Shown here piece after piece: positions 13,001-25,700 of a stretch of DNA of 64,000 nt; the first letter of the stretch is position 1, and each line of letters opens with the position of its first letter. Made by a program: the position numbers and the translations under genes. Source of the DNA: Dipylidium caninum (lineage: Eukaryota > Platyhelminthes > Cestoda > Cyclophyllidea > Dipylidiidae). The stretch lies in assembly GCA_017562135.1 (NCBI GenBank), contig QEYB01000282.1, positions 701,501 through 765,500 on the forward strand, in the 5' to 3' direction. The notes under the pieces were generated by a model. The model had not been told where the DNA came from and made no database searches. It worked only from the letters and a program-made list of their open reading frames with translations.

Positions 13001-16000
13001 AACTTTAGGCAAATCTGTTCACACTGGGCCCAGTCACGGTTAGCTAAGTGACATCTCGCCAACAAAGATAGAACAGCACTGTGTTTCAAACGATCAGCAA
13101 TGTCGGAAGAAGGCAGCGTTTCAACTCCCCGTAAAGCCTCCTCGCAAACGGCAATGGCCTTTTCCAACTCCTTCGAGGGCCCGCAGACTCCTCGAGTTGC
13201 TTTATTAAAGTCACTGGCGGTCACAAGATCGTCCTCTTCACCGGTCTGATTTGGTGCCAGAGGCGCCTTACGGTCCTGTTGCGGGAAGGCCATTTCCTCA
13301 AAGCCTCGTGACCTGCGGTGCATCCTCAAAAGAATGTCCGCCGTAAAGATTTGAACACTTAATGTGAAGAATTAATTAAAATAAGTTAGGACGAGAGAAA
13401 AAGTAAGAAATTCTGCCTCTTTTGCCATGACATATTAGTTCTAATGCAATGACGAAGGAAATCTTACAACCTAGTAAGGTGAGAGGTGAAACAGAGGTAC
13501 AAATTACAGCTTTTAGGCTGGAATCCAAACACCAGTTGTTTCCGCATGTTCCAGCTCTCCATCCTCCGTTGTAACGTGAAATACAAAGTTAGTTGCCTCG
13601 AATTATTTAGCACTTGGGTAACTTGTCAAATGGGGGCATTTTGTTCTCCCACGAAAGCCCAGTCGACGTGCGAGTTCGCGAGGCATCTTTGTTTATCCTC
13701 TTACAACGAATTATCTCTCATCTCACTTAACTATCTATGCTTTAAATTGATAAACAAAATATCTGCATAAGATTTGCATTTGAATCAAATACTCCCACAT
13801 TCTTCTCCCAAGAGACTGACTAATTTCTCCATTCAGTGTACAACTCGCCTGATTAGGAGTCGTTTACAGGCCACTGCAATATCCGAGGTCTCCTCGGTGG
13901 TGGCGTATTTTTGAAGGTCGTTGATGGTCCTACTGGCCTGTGTGAAAGAGGCCAACTGGTGAGAACCGTCGTCTCGGAATCGATGGACAGTAGCAAGGAG
14001 AATTAATAGATCCGTGGTCCTCTGGAGATCCGCAATGTCGAGAGCTGGTGTAAGTTAATAAATCGTACGAAATTACAAAATTTTAACGGTTACTTTGTTA
14101 GTGATCGAGTAGAAGTTTACAATATTCTTTGCTAAATCAATGTATGTCACGCGTTTTTCCACCTGCAGCTATTATGACTGATGTATTCCGGAGGATTTAC
14201 ATCCTAATCAGTCAAAAATCGCCTTGCTACTCGGAAGATTCCTCATTTCTTATGATCAAAGGCTAGAATCCTCAGATTCCACCCTTCTTTTATAGATGCC
14301 AAACGCAAAACGAGACGCACATGCCACCAAGTGAAGACAAGCTGACCATCTTCAAAGTGTATCTCCAGGTGTAAACAAATTTGGTCTGGACACAGTCTCT
14401 ACCTCAAGTCTCGCTATGTGTAAACCAAACTGTGCGGTGTGTTAGCAACTTGTAGACAAGGGGAGAAGAAAGTCTGGACACAATTGTGGGGGAGCCTCGG
14501 TTTGGTGTCTTCTGATATGCTTTTGTGGGATGGGAACATTGTAAGGCTGCATGTATGCCCACTCGGAGACTCTCCGCCCACGCCAACAAATAAGCCTTCC
14601 TATTTTCCTCACTTCTAAAAAGGAGATATTTGCTACGTGCCAAACACACACATGGACACATACGCACACAGGGAAGATGTGAGCGAAAATAGACGGAAAG
14701 GCAGATTGGCACCGCATACCACTTCTCGAATGCCACCCCCGTAGGTTCCGACACAGCTGTCCGTTTTCAGTCAAAATTTTGACGCGCTACTTTCCAGCCT
14801 GAAGGACTTACTAGTCTGGTCCTCGTCACTACATCTCTTGTGCACAACCGAAAGGGTGACACTGGCGAGAGATGGTTGAAAGTAGATCTTTTATTTATCG
14901 AAGGGAACAAGGCAATTCAGTGTCTTTACACTCCCTCCTAAAGGCCGTAAGCGTAATATACTTCATAAATGGAGCATCTTACGACCGCCTCGGCTCCAAC
15001 TGGAGAAACAAATGTCTCTTTGCTGAAAAAGTCTTTGGTACCAACGAACACATGATTAGCTTCTTGGGGTTTTTTGTACTAATGCGATCATGTAACAAGG
15101 AATGTATTATCAATGCGCCAAGAGTGTTTATGACCTCGCATTCCTTTTCATTGCCTCCTTATGTTTCGCTTTACCCATCAAGTAACTAATAATGAGGGTA
15201 GGTGAATGGGCATTCAACTTTCATATTACTAGCATTGGAAGCTAAACTTTTAATGCGACACATAAGTAGGAAGGGGAAAAAGATTTCACTAGGAGGATGG
15301 GATGGAAATTCAAAACTCAATGCTGACATAAGAGGAGGAATCGGGAGGAGATGGGCGTAGGGTAAATATGGGAAGTGATAGGGGACAATAAATGAGAAGA
15401 GCAGAAGATAGGCATTCGTGTCCCCTGCGAAATCTTCTATATTTTTAAAAATACGAAGTAACCGAAACAGCAAACAAATAGGGAGGCAAAGCGGACGCTT
15501 TTGGGAGATTTAATGTCTCCATTCGCCATAAATATTCGGATGTATGAAGAAAACAAAAGTGGCAGAGGTCTTTCGTGTTAAGCCCTCCTCGTAGCCGAAA
15601 GGAAGGACGACAGGAAAGAAGAGCACCTCCCCATTCGGGGCAATAGTGGCTACTAAAACATAGAATACTCTCTTCAACTCTTTCTGACCAAATACCAATG
15701 AGTCTTGAAAAACGTCTTTTTTGGACCATTCAATAACGGTGGGCGCTCGGTTTTACACCCACTCCCATGTTGTAATAAGTTAGATTTACAGATCACACAT
15801 GAATCAAGTGGACGCAAGCCGAGTGTACTTGGGGAGGGCGGGGCATGGGCCGGGGGGGGGGGCAAGGCAACATCAGTGAATACCAGAATTTATACACACT
15901 GACATTTCGCTTTTCATCTGGCATACTTGCACAGATAATTCCCAGCATTTTTTCCATATCCCTTTTTATCCACGTCTTATCTGTATTAAGATACGGTGGC

Positions 16001-19000
16001 TATGTATACCATGTCAATGATCTGTGTGCACTGTCCCATGAATGTTGCCATAAAAAGAGGCGTTGAGGAAAGAGGAGGCCAAGGAGCGGGAGAGGGAAGT
16101 CGGGGGGGGGGGGGACTGCAAATAAAAAAAACATGCCAATAGCTTTTATACTCTTGCCCTCCAGAGTGTTTGGACATGGAATGACTTTTTCTATCGTGAA
16201 TGGTGTGAATTGTAGAGCCTTCGCAACGTAGCCCAGACCGTAGTTAGCCGAAAAAGGGATTCATGAGAAAGCGAAAAAAATTTCGGGGATGAAGACAAAA
16301 TGAGTACTGGGTGACAGATGACAAGGCTACCCGAGTTATCCGCAGGAGACACTCCAACTTAATCATCAGAATTCGAGCTTAATAGTGTTTTCAGGACAAT
16401 GACAGGTGATGTGCCGTCACCCGTTGGTTGGGCGTACTTCGCAGTTGTGTGGAGTCACAAAGTCGACTAAAATCAGTCAACCATGCATGAATTCATTGGA
16501 AAATTACAAGCTTTCGGGTCTTTAATAAAGTATCATCGTGAGAAGATATCTGGTGGGAAATTATGGGCGTCCGAAACAAATGCTAACAGCTCGCTGGTAA
16601 ATGGCGTAATCGGGCGCAATGTATCTTTTCTCAAGAAATTACTTGCACACATTTCTTTCACCTTTGAAGCCAATATCATTATTTTGCGTGATAGATTTTA
16701 TAGTCCTTCTGCTCCATGATAGAGGAAGGCTTTTTTATGCGGTACGAAGGGAAAGAGGAATGTTAACGAAAACTGGGTAAATGATCGCCGATGCCACTTA
16801 AATAGAGTGACTTCTAATTCAATTCTGATCCAAATCTGTAGAATCTTGAGTCTCCGCTCCTCCTCTCCTCTATTTGTCATTGTGCCAATGACGTTATGTC
16901 CATAGTTCTGCCTCTTCTTCTGCTCGATATCAGTACGAAACTCTCCAAACCAACAGATATTACTGCACTTTCGCTTAAATAGATGATTTATAGATAAATT
17001 AACGTGAAGTTCACTCTGTAGAGAAAACCTCAAGTAAAGAGTAAAATTCGCTGGAAGTATTTTGTCATTTTTGCCTGTTTAACATCATTTTAAATACCTA
17101 TCTGCAATTACACCAAGATGTATGCAAAACCAAAAGATTTTGCCGCTAAATAGTTCAAGCTTCGTTGCTAAATCCATGTGTATGAGCTCCTCAATCATTC
17201 CCGGAAATATGAGGCGGAAGTAGACACTGATAGTCGCCTTAAAGATGTTTAAATTAAGGCGCTGAGATGTCAAAACCTTACCCTTAATTAAAGAAGCAAG
17301 ATAGAAGCTTCCTTCATCACATAACTCCTATTCTCGTAAAATGATATATGCAACAATATTAGCCTTATTGTTAACAAGTTGCCTTGCGACTATAACTTGT
17401 TTTCGGGGAGCAGAGGATTAGTCCCGCTTCCCTTTCTACCTCACGCTTTATAGAGCATCAGTACCATTAAGCTTACAGGCTTTAATACTTTCCAAACCGG
17501 CAGTAAGCATCGCCTCCGCCTTGTCCAATTGCTTTAATCGTATGAGAAGCAGGGTGAGATCGGGCAGTAGGGGACTGCGTCCCATCGGTGTGCTCCTTTC
17601 GAGCGCAGACTCGTAGTAGAGCACGGCTCTCTCAAATTCGTGTGTCATCACTAAGGCCTCTCCCATTTTACTGGCCAACCTTATATCTCCCGGCTCCCAT
17701 CGCACCACGGATTCGTACACCTCGATCGCTCGTTCCGGCTGACCCACTCGTAGGTAGGCGTCGCCCAAAAGGAGGTGTGCAAAGGCGCACATGTCTAAGG
17801 TATCCGCTAACTCCCTACAAGGCAAGATAAAATTATTCAATGCAGCTGAAGCACCTTTTTATACATAAGTCATAGTAGTTAATATCAAATCTCATTATGC
17901 TGTTGGATTCTCATCTTTTTAGGTAGTTAAGAAAGCATAGTGTTGGTTAGCCTTCCCATCCCTGAAAATAATGATGTTAACGGAAGCTCAACTTACCCGT
18001 GGAATAGTGCTGGAGGTAAGGCGAACTAAAAACCGGGGTAATGAGGGGGATAACAAGGAGACCGGGTCGTATATTTGATATGACTTCTACTGTTGTTAAA
18101 TTTTCACTTCCCTGGGCTGAGTCATTGAAATGGTGAAATGTCAGCGAGACGCTGAGTCAATCATTTCACCCTAACCCCCAATGTTATCCTCTGTCATGCG
18201 AAAATCCTTCAACAAGTCAGTGTTACAAACTGATCTGGCTAATGTATGCCTTCCCTACCCGGCCCCCATCCCCCCCCCCCCAAATTAAAACAGAGTTTTA
18301 TAAACATGACGAAGAGGAGAAAAATACATCGCTTAGAGTGGGCTAATTTTAGCCATTTTACGAAGAAACATGTGTGTAATCGTTAGCCAAACGAAAGCCA
18401 CACTTCTCCACGTCCAGCGATCTGCCTCCTATTTACCAGTGATCTGTCAAGGAAACAGCCTTTTTTTAGATTACTTGATTTCCGTCCTTTGAGGTATAAT
18501 GATGCGAATCATGTGGTACGATAAAAGAACTCTTACTCTGGTTATTTATGCCACAAATAGTATCATAGTGCATCACTAAGTGTGCGCATTAATCTGTAAT
18601 TTTTAAGTGTTTTTATACTTCCTGTTGTAACAGTGCAAAGTCAACTCTGTCTCATTTCCTTTCCGGCGTAATTCAGTATCATGAATGAATGCCGATGCAA
18701 AATACGCCGAGAATATAAAGTAGCAAGCTAGTAAGGCATTAATGGATAAAAGGGGATATGTTCGTTTTTAGTTTCAAAAACACTATCACTGCAAAATCTA
18801 CTATTCCAATCTGTAAAACATGCGCAAGGTTGCGAAGTTTGGGACTGTTGGAAGATGTTACTTTCAGGACTTATATTCAAGGTGAAAGCTACTTCATTCT
18901 GACTAAGTAAGCCTTTTCCGAAATAAGTTTGGGCCGCAAAATACCTGTAACACGCTATATAGGATTTCCATTCTTTCTTCTGATTAAGGTATATATCAGC

Positions 19001-21629
19001 CATACGTTGCTTTGCCAAAATATAACTTGGCCTTTCGGAGGAGATGGTAAGTAACTGGGCAAGAGCGGCTTCCACCGTTCCGTCGGCTAACTCCACGTCA
19101 GCCGCCACGATGACAAGTCTGTCCCCCTCAAATGTATCGGCATATGCTTCCTGCGCTTCTGTTAACACTCTCTTCGCCTCCCGCTAGGGCGAAAAGATTC
19201 TACTCACCAGATTTAAGTAACATGTATTATTTTATATCTTAAAAGGAAACTCACAATTTTACCTATCTTCCTATAGGCAAATATCAATTCAGTGTAGATT
19301 GCAATCCAAAAATCAGAGTAATTCAACCTAGTTGCTGATTTGCGCGACCGTCCCGGAGCGTCGGGAGCAGCCAATGATTCAGTGAGTACCCTTATTGCTT
19401 TCTCCGTTTCACCGTCTCTAAGATAGGTCACCGCGTTTACAAGGTTGTTGAGCGGATGATCACGAAGATCAAAGTTATTGCTCAGACCGATCTCAAGTGC
19501 CTGCTCGGCCATTCTCAAGTTACCTTGGGCAAGGTAAATCTGTTTTAAAAGGAGAGTTTTGAGTAAGGGAATTGCTAACCGTAGCTTGCAAAGCGTGCGC
19601 ATCAACGCAAGTTGGATCGACGTTGATAGCAGTGTAGGTGAATTTGAGGGCACTCTGCAAATTGCCTCTTCGTAAATGCACATTAGCCAGGAGGAGGTTG
19701 GCCTTTTGTAGACCTGGCGCAATCTTCAAAATTCGTGTGAGAAGACGTTCAGACTTATTCAAAAGCCTCTGTTCATCTGGCCACAGGGTAAGTATTGCAT
19801 TTTCTTCACTTGCGGATGTTTTGCGATTTGATATAATGTGGATAGACTGTTTTGAAAGGGATAGGTAAGCGTTCGCTATCTGCAGTAGAAAGTCTGGGTC
19901 CAACCGAATGTAGTAGTCTATCGAATGGGGAAGATCCTGTCAAAAGTAGCTATTTATACCCAAACTTTCCACTACCTTCAGATTCTTGAGGTGCATCTCC
20001 GTTGCTTTATCCAACAAATTCATTATAACACACACTTTACCCCTCTGTTCGCGTAATAGCAGGGCTTGGAGATAAACCGTTTCCTAAAATGCCAAAATAG
20101 GTGGCAAAGTAGGAATATTTATTGTTTGTTAGAACTCGTTAATCTCAAATCTACTTCAGAATTTATTACTAGTATGTCAATGAAAATTCATCAAAATGAC
20201 TTGCCGCTGATAACCCTATTGTCGGCAAAAGTTCATCTAGCAGTTCGAGCTGCAAAGCAGCGTCTTTAATATTCCCCTGAAGGAGTTGACACTGAATAAG
20301 ACCTAGAACAGTTGGTTTCCTACAACATTTACCATTCATGCTGTCTATACTTGACTCGTCAATGTTTATTGCATTTTTGTAATTAATTGAAGCTTCCTTT
20401 GTACGTCCACTGGCTAAGTTAATTGAGGCTGCTACAAGCTGGATGTAGCTGTTATTAGGACATATCTCAGTGGCACGATTGATGAAAAGATCGGCCATTC
20501 TCAGTAATTGTGGGTGACGACCACTCTATAAGCCATGAAATGATTATTGTATTAGACAAAAAAACTTACAAAATGCAGAACAAGGTTCGCAACAGTGGCA
20601 TAGTGAAAGAAATTATTTGGTTCATATGTCGACAGTAGATTCAGCATCCTCTCCAGCTCAATAAGTGTCTAAAAGTATTATGCAAAAAACTCCAACTAAC
20701 TTGAGAATAATTAGAGGCTCTGCAGAGGGAATGAAAGATTAGATGTGTTGTGGGCAGTATGCACTTCGAATTTATTTCAAGACAACTAACGGATATATCA
20801 CTCAGGCAAAATTAATTATACCGTGATGCCGCTTCCACCGCCTGCTCCCACTGGTCAGACAATAACAGCACGTCAACCTTTTCTATATAGGCAGGCAAAA
20901 AGTCAGGAAACCGCAATATGATCTGGTTAAGTAATCTTAAAGATTCTGGTAAGTCATTAGTGACTTCTGCACAAATAGCCAGACCAAACAGTTCCGCAAC
21001 TCCTTCGTCTCTATAGAACTTGTTATTAAATAACTCTAACCATTACCCTGACTCATTTCCAAAAAAATATTCTGCCGTTCTTTGGAGATCTTTATTCGAA
21101 CAGTAGCACGAAGACAACCCAACCAAATGTTTACCCTATGAAGTTTTACAATTTGTGATATAGTATACGATGTATAATTCCTGTTTCATTGACTTTTCAG
21201 AAAATTCTTTAGCTTTTTCAAACCGATGCAGCACAAAGAGACAGGCTCCGGCGTAGTAAAGAGCCTATAACGAATTAATCGGTTTATTACTAACTAACGA
21301 TGGCGTTTGCTGCGCGTCTAACGTTCTTTATTTCACTATCCACTTCAGCAAATTTAGTTTGGTCTAGGTGTTTGTTATGGAACTTTTAGTACCATATAAT
21401 GGGGAACTTTTGTAAGCTTCTGACAGACATATCAGGGAGGCTAATCCCAAGTCCTTGTCATCTTTAAGAGGGTAAAGCGATTGTATGACGTCATCGAGTT
21501 TACCTAAACTTTATACAATGAAAAAAAGAACTACACTGTTTTGCAAATTGACCAAAGCTTGAAATATGGCTGCAGATTTTCCGAGGCTAGCTTTGGATGC
21601 TTGAAGGGACAGTAGATTGTTGACAAATC
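4053..21629 (-). CDS. TTC21B: Tetratricopeptide repeat protein 21B / IFT139 (intraflagellar transport complex A), 5' end unresolved
   Basis: IFT139 is a peripheral TPR subunit of the IFT-A complex that drives retrograde transport in cilia. The 26 exons placed by homology and phase, 5' to 3', are 21629-21537, 21503-21408, 21363-21299, 21264-21169, 21135-21047, 21010-20822, 20785-20701, 20668-20570, 20525-20333, 20302-20205, 20083-19976, 19936-19580, 19539-19255, 19183-18945, 17814-17465, 14044-13849, 13312-12988, 12896-12647, 11661-11511, 10186-9835, 8987-8877, 8418-8305, 7289-7179, 5067-4947, 4336-4269 and 4130-4053. They encode about 1,438 residues of TPR helices (human: 1,316). Diagnostic family segments include [44 protein letters not shown] and the C-terminal [15 protein letters not shown]. 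The 10186-9835 exon carries a Ser/Thr-rich insertion. The first nine introns are 30-44 nt; most later ones are 0.1-3.4 kb. The start codon exon, with roughly 40 residues, should lie between 21630 and about 22700 but I could not identify it. The 8877 donor (GTGGTC) is weak. Confidence 0.93.
6851..6875. repeat. (GTCCC)n microsatellite
   Basis: Four perfect GTCCC units are followed by one ATCCC unit, inside the 2.1 kb intron of TTC21B. Confidence 0.85.
7717..7732. repeat. (CA)8 microsatellite
   Basis: A short pure CA dinucleotide repeat lies in a TTC21B intron. Confidence 0.85.
13313..13848 (-). other. Probable GC-AG intron in TTC21B
   Basis: The upstream exon ends CAG and is followed by GCGAGT, the usual shape of a GC donor. 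It leaves two bases of an open codon, and the exon after the CAG acceptor at 13313-13315 starts with the one base needed. The GT dinucleotides nearby give the wrong phase or follow poor consensus. Protein homology across this junction is loose, so the call is weaker than the other two GC-AG cases. Confidence 0.5.
16102..16114. repeat. G13 homopolymer followed by ACTG
   Basis: Thirteen G residues are preceded by TC and followed by ACTGCAAAT. The same arrangement recurs at 32550-32562 (G13, then ACTGAAAT), which may mean a shared dispersed element. Confidence 0.8.
18270..18281. repeat. C12 homopolymer tract
   Basis: Twelve C residues lie within the 1.1 kb TTC21B intron (17815-18944). Confidence 0.85.
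20084..20204 (-). other. GC-AG intron in TTC21B
   Basis: The exon encoding [15 protein letters not shown] ends in frame directly before GCAAGT, a perfect match to the downstream half of the GC-donor consensus. The next exon starts in phase 0 after TTTTAG with [13 protein letters not shown], which aligns with the family pattern GxSxELIYLxALL. The GT sites nearby (GGGTTATC and AAGTCATT) leave incompatible phases. The intron is 121 nt. Confidence 0.8.
20303..20332 (-). other. 30-nt micro-intron in TTC21B
   Basis: On the minus strand a GTAAAT donor and a TTCTAG acceptor are exactly 30 nt apart. Removing the segment joins SIDSMNG to LIQCQLLQG, which matches the unbroken family motif (DETSVxALxGxIxCQL). 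The intron is a multiple of three and has no stop codon, so an unspliced reading simply inserts ten residues ([10 protein letters not shown] or equivalent) that homologues lack. Confidence 0.8.
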
Positions 21630-22741
21630 CTGTGCATTTTCGTTTAAGAAAGTATAATATTGTTAGCTTGCAGGGGATAACATTATAACCGGGACAAACC
21701 AATAATTCTTCTTCAGGCATCACAGGTATGGGAGTGAAATGTGTTCTCACGGATGGTGCAAAGAACAAACTTTACTTAAGGTCATCAAGTGCACTAATTG
21801 CAGCGAAAGATTTAACTACAAATAATTTTTCGCATTAGATAAAAACTCGCCTATTTCCCGTCTAAATCCAATTCTACTTAAACGTATGTTGTTCCAACTC
21901 TATTATCGGAATTTATGCACTTGGATACTGGGAGGCAATGACATAATGTGGGGTCATTAATGATTCTGACCTGCTCACGAATTATATGTTGATTTATATG
22001 CCGTCTTACATTGAACCCACATATTGAGGGTAGAAATGGGAATTCCAACACAATAGAAGAAATTCAATTGCGTAACTTGGAGGCCTATTCATGCGCAACG
22101 GAATAGCATTCGGAAATTCATTTTCTAGACAACGCACTTATGGCACATGCAAGAAGGATTGATTCCTCATTTAATTTGTCGGCAACCAACGGTTAATAAA
22201 CCTGCCTCACATTGGTATTCAAAAAGGCATGTTATTTTAGCGCAATTACAATATCACGTACCAAAAATTCCTGAGCCCACTAAGGGAAAATTTCAGCACG
22301 ACGCAATGTCGCTATTGCATTTTTCGCTACCTTTATACATTTGTAATTTTATATATACAAGTCTGAGTTAATAGGAACGGTTTGTCAGTATCAGAACACT
22401 GGACTATATATTATTTCGACTATGAAACTCTTACAAATAATCCAATTATTAGGCTAATGGGGTTTATAAGTTCCGCTTTGAGATGATTTCATCGGGGGCT
22501 TAGATCTCTTCGTTTCCTTGTCATTCAAACATCCACTTTTCATCATACATTTTAAACCAAGGCTCATAAAAAATTTAAAAATTATTTTCAATGTAATTTA
22601 GTTGAAGGTCTTTTGAATTAAAATTTACAGAAAGCTACCATTACATGTTTAAATAACGTTTTTGTTTAAATATCCTTCCACCCTAACTTAGGCAGACCGG
22701 TCGTTGCAAGGTTGTCGGTGTTCTCTGCTTCTGCTCCGGGG
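21630..22741. promoter_or_regulatory. Divergent intergenic interval between TTC21B and MCPH1
   Basis: TTC21B is transcribed leftward and MCPH1 rightward from this AT-rich interval of about 1.1 kb, so it must hold both promoters and the missing first exon of TTC21B. I could not recognise a TATA box or the N-terminal TTC21B coding exon with confidence. A shared bidirectional promoter is an inference from the arrangement. Confidence 0.4.
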
Positions 22742-25700
22742 ATGGGTTTGTTTCGCGGTAAGAGGCTAAAATCTTGTTTTTATTGTTTTTATCTTTGCCT
22801 CTGTAAGGGGTTTTTGATTTGCAGCTTTGGATTGTTTTGTACAATTATTTCTCATAAATTACTTCTTCGACATGTTATACGTTAATTATACGGATCGCTG
22901 ATTAATTGGTACCAGATAATTGTTACTGGTTCCTATATCACACAAAAGTTTATATTCGGCTTTTGCCTTGATACTTCTAGGCCTTTGCATGTCCTGTGTT
23001 TCGATGACCTTATTCTCCTAGGTAATGCTCTTGCTTCTTTTTAAGAACGTTCAACTATGATTCCTGTAATTTCTATTTTCTAAGATGTGGTGGCATATGT
23101 GGACATCCAGTCACCTTTTGGCAATCCAAGCAATGCTATATCGCAGCGCCTAATTTCGCTTGGTGCAACTGTTGAAAAAACTCGCAACAACCGTGTCACT
23201 CATGTGATCTTTCGTTATGGTGATCCGATGACAAAATTATGGGCAGAAAAACGGAAACTGAACATAGTAACTCCAGCTTGGGTCAAAGCTTGTATCGAAC
23301 ACAAAGTATGATTATTACTTTACGTCCATCTATACTTTTAGTGTCGAGTACCCGAGGCCTGTTATTATCTGAAGGAAAAAGAGGACCTGGATTTAGCGGA
23401 GGATTTCACCCGTATCGCCTCTAAGGCTTCATTAGCCATGAAAGAAGCCTCCTTTTCTCAAATCAAAACCCCTCTTTCCTCAACTCCCACTACCCCTAGT
23501 TTTTTTATTCCATGCCCCAAGACTCCGCCTGGCATGCGAAAATTCCGTGACCTCTTAAATCTACGCTCAAAGGAGACAGGTCCTTCAAATGTGAATGAAT
23601 CTCGTGAAAAAGCTTTCTCTACCACCAGCCTTCGTAAGTAACTTTCATTTTGCACATTCAATAATCCATTTTTTTAAATCTCCAGTATCCTCAGACAACG
23701 TTCCTTGCTCTCCGCATACCTCTGTTTCCCATCCCGCATCTGATACTTCGAAGCCTCCGCCGGGTTGGATGTGTCTTCCGTCCCCGCCTGAGAACTCTAC
23801 GGATTTCCTCTCGCCTCTATCTCATGGTGACGACAACACGGAGGGGCCGCAGCCGTCTCTGAATGATGTTATTGGTTCCAGTACCATCTCTCACATACCC
23901 CTTTCTCCGGACGTACTTAATTTTGTCGTTCGTAATTGTTCTACTTCTGTCACTGCCGCAAAGAGACGCGCTCTAGGGGACGGAAAGATACCGTCTGCAA
24001 TGCCCGCTAAAGTGACACCAAATCGAAAGAACAGGGTTTCGGGCAGGACCCCAACGCAAGGAAAGGGGAATGCATTGACTAAGCGTAGATCATCATTGCG
24101 CATAAAGCTTCTCAAGAAGATTCAGCAATCTGGATGCGATATTGCAGACGCCTCTAAAAGCTCTAAGCCAAAGAGGACGAATCCAACAGCTGGTTTCAAA
24201 AAACGTGCGAACCATAAAGGGCCTCCTGAAATGAAGCCTGACGATAAAATTCGACCAAGACGTAGTTCTTTGCGACTTTTTGCCAAGGCAGTTAATTCCG
24301 TCATGTCTGGTAAAAATAAAGCCACAGAAAGTCTAAACAAAACGGGAACAGCGGTCGTGGAATCGGGGATTTGTCTGAAGTCAACTATGGACGTTTCCGT
24401 AAGCATTAGGTTGTATTCTATTTTCACTTCAATCCATTAATTTTAAGAAGGATTCTCTTTTTGTCCTCTGGATTTTTAAGCACTTGTATTCTTTTCTAGT
24501 ACCACACCGTGCGAAATAGTCTTGATGATTTCATCATTCCAATAGGTATGCTTTGAAATTTTATTTCTGACTTGAGTTTGTTATATTTTTTAAGTTTTTT
24601 ATCATCTTTTCAATCTACCTTCACTTGAATTCACAGATTCTAAGTCACGTCGGTGCACGCGATCATCGCTTTCTTCCACACATCGAATGATTGAAATTGT
24701 TTTTTCTGGTCTAAATTCATTGTGAGTCTTTTTTGTAATGGTCTCATTCGAATTTTTGCAGTTCTCTTTAATTCATTGAAAGCAATGCTGATATTTTAGT
24801 TGATTTTTAGATTGAATTCGTCCACGTTTACAAAAATTGTTTAAGCCAGGATGCTTACATTGAGTACGATTGGCGGAAAAGTCTTTATAATATTGGAAAG
24901 ATGGTGTTTTAGGATATATCGGTTTCTCCGCTTTACCATTGGCTAACAATTATTTTTATTATTTAGTCAAAGACAGACTCTCACTACACTGCTTCGCTCA
25001 AGCTCCCAATTCAGTGAACACGAAGCTGAACCAAAATTAAACTCGTCCCCTTGCAGTGTTGGTGGATTGGACAGCGATCGCAATAGTCGCCAAACTGCTC
25101 TAATAGCTGCAATTCTTGGCAAGAAAGCAGAGCCGTTACCACAACGATGGCGTTTTGCGGACAGTCTTAGTAGGAACACTACTACTCACCTCGTTACTAC
25201 CTCGCCCTTTCCTCGTACCATTAATCTCTTTAAGGCAATTCTTGCCGCCGTCCCTGTTGTCGATGAGAAGTGGATTGTCGAATCTGCGAAAGCGGGAAAA
25301 TGGCTTCCAGTCAAGCGTTTTCTTGTTAGTTTGGTGGTCTGACTCCTCTACGATCGCGTTACCTGCTAGCGTCAAACATGTGCTTCTCCAAATTCATACT
25401 CGAAGTAGTTTTAAAGTACTGGGCCAATGTGATCTGTAAATTGGTCCTCTTCGTTATTCCTAGCTTTCGTTTCCTTTTTTCATACATATACTGGAAATGC
25501 GGAAAATTCAACTTCTAATAATCTCAGTTTTAGTCTGGCATTTAAACTGATTGAATTAGAAGATCTTTGCAGACGCATATTTGCTTTCATTTAGGTTCCC
25601 GGTTTGCCTTCGGTAAAGACTGCCTCAATATTGCAGAAGCTCTTTTCGACTGTGGGCCCTATTTTCTTGGCTCCTGGTATCTCTCCTTCTCCCCCTGTGC

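Noticed and set aside
23595..23685. Upstream part of the long frame beginning before MCPH1 exon 4
   Set aside because: It reads through the 52-nt intron 23634-23685, which has a GTAAGT donor and a CTCCAG acceptor.
25370..25585. Possible extra MCPH1 exons between the second and third BRCT
   Set aside because: Candidate segments end in stops or leave incompatible phases; the direct join 25324 to 25595 keeps frame.
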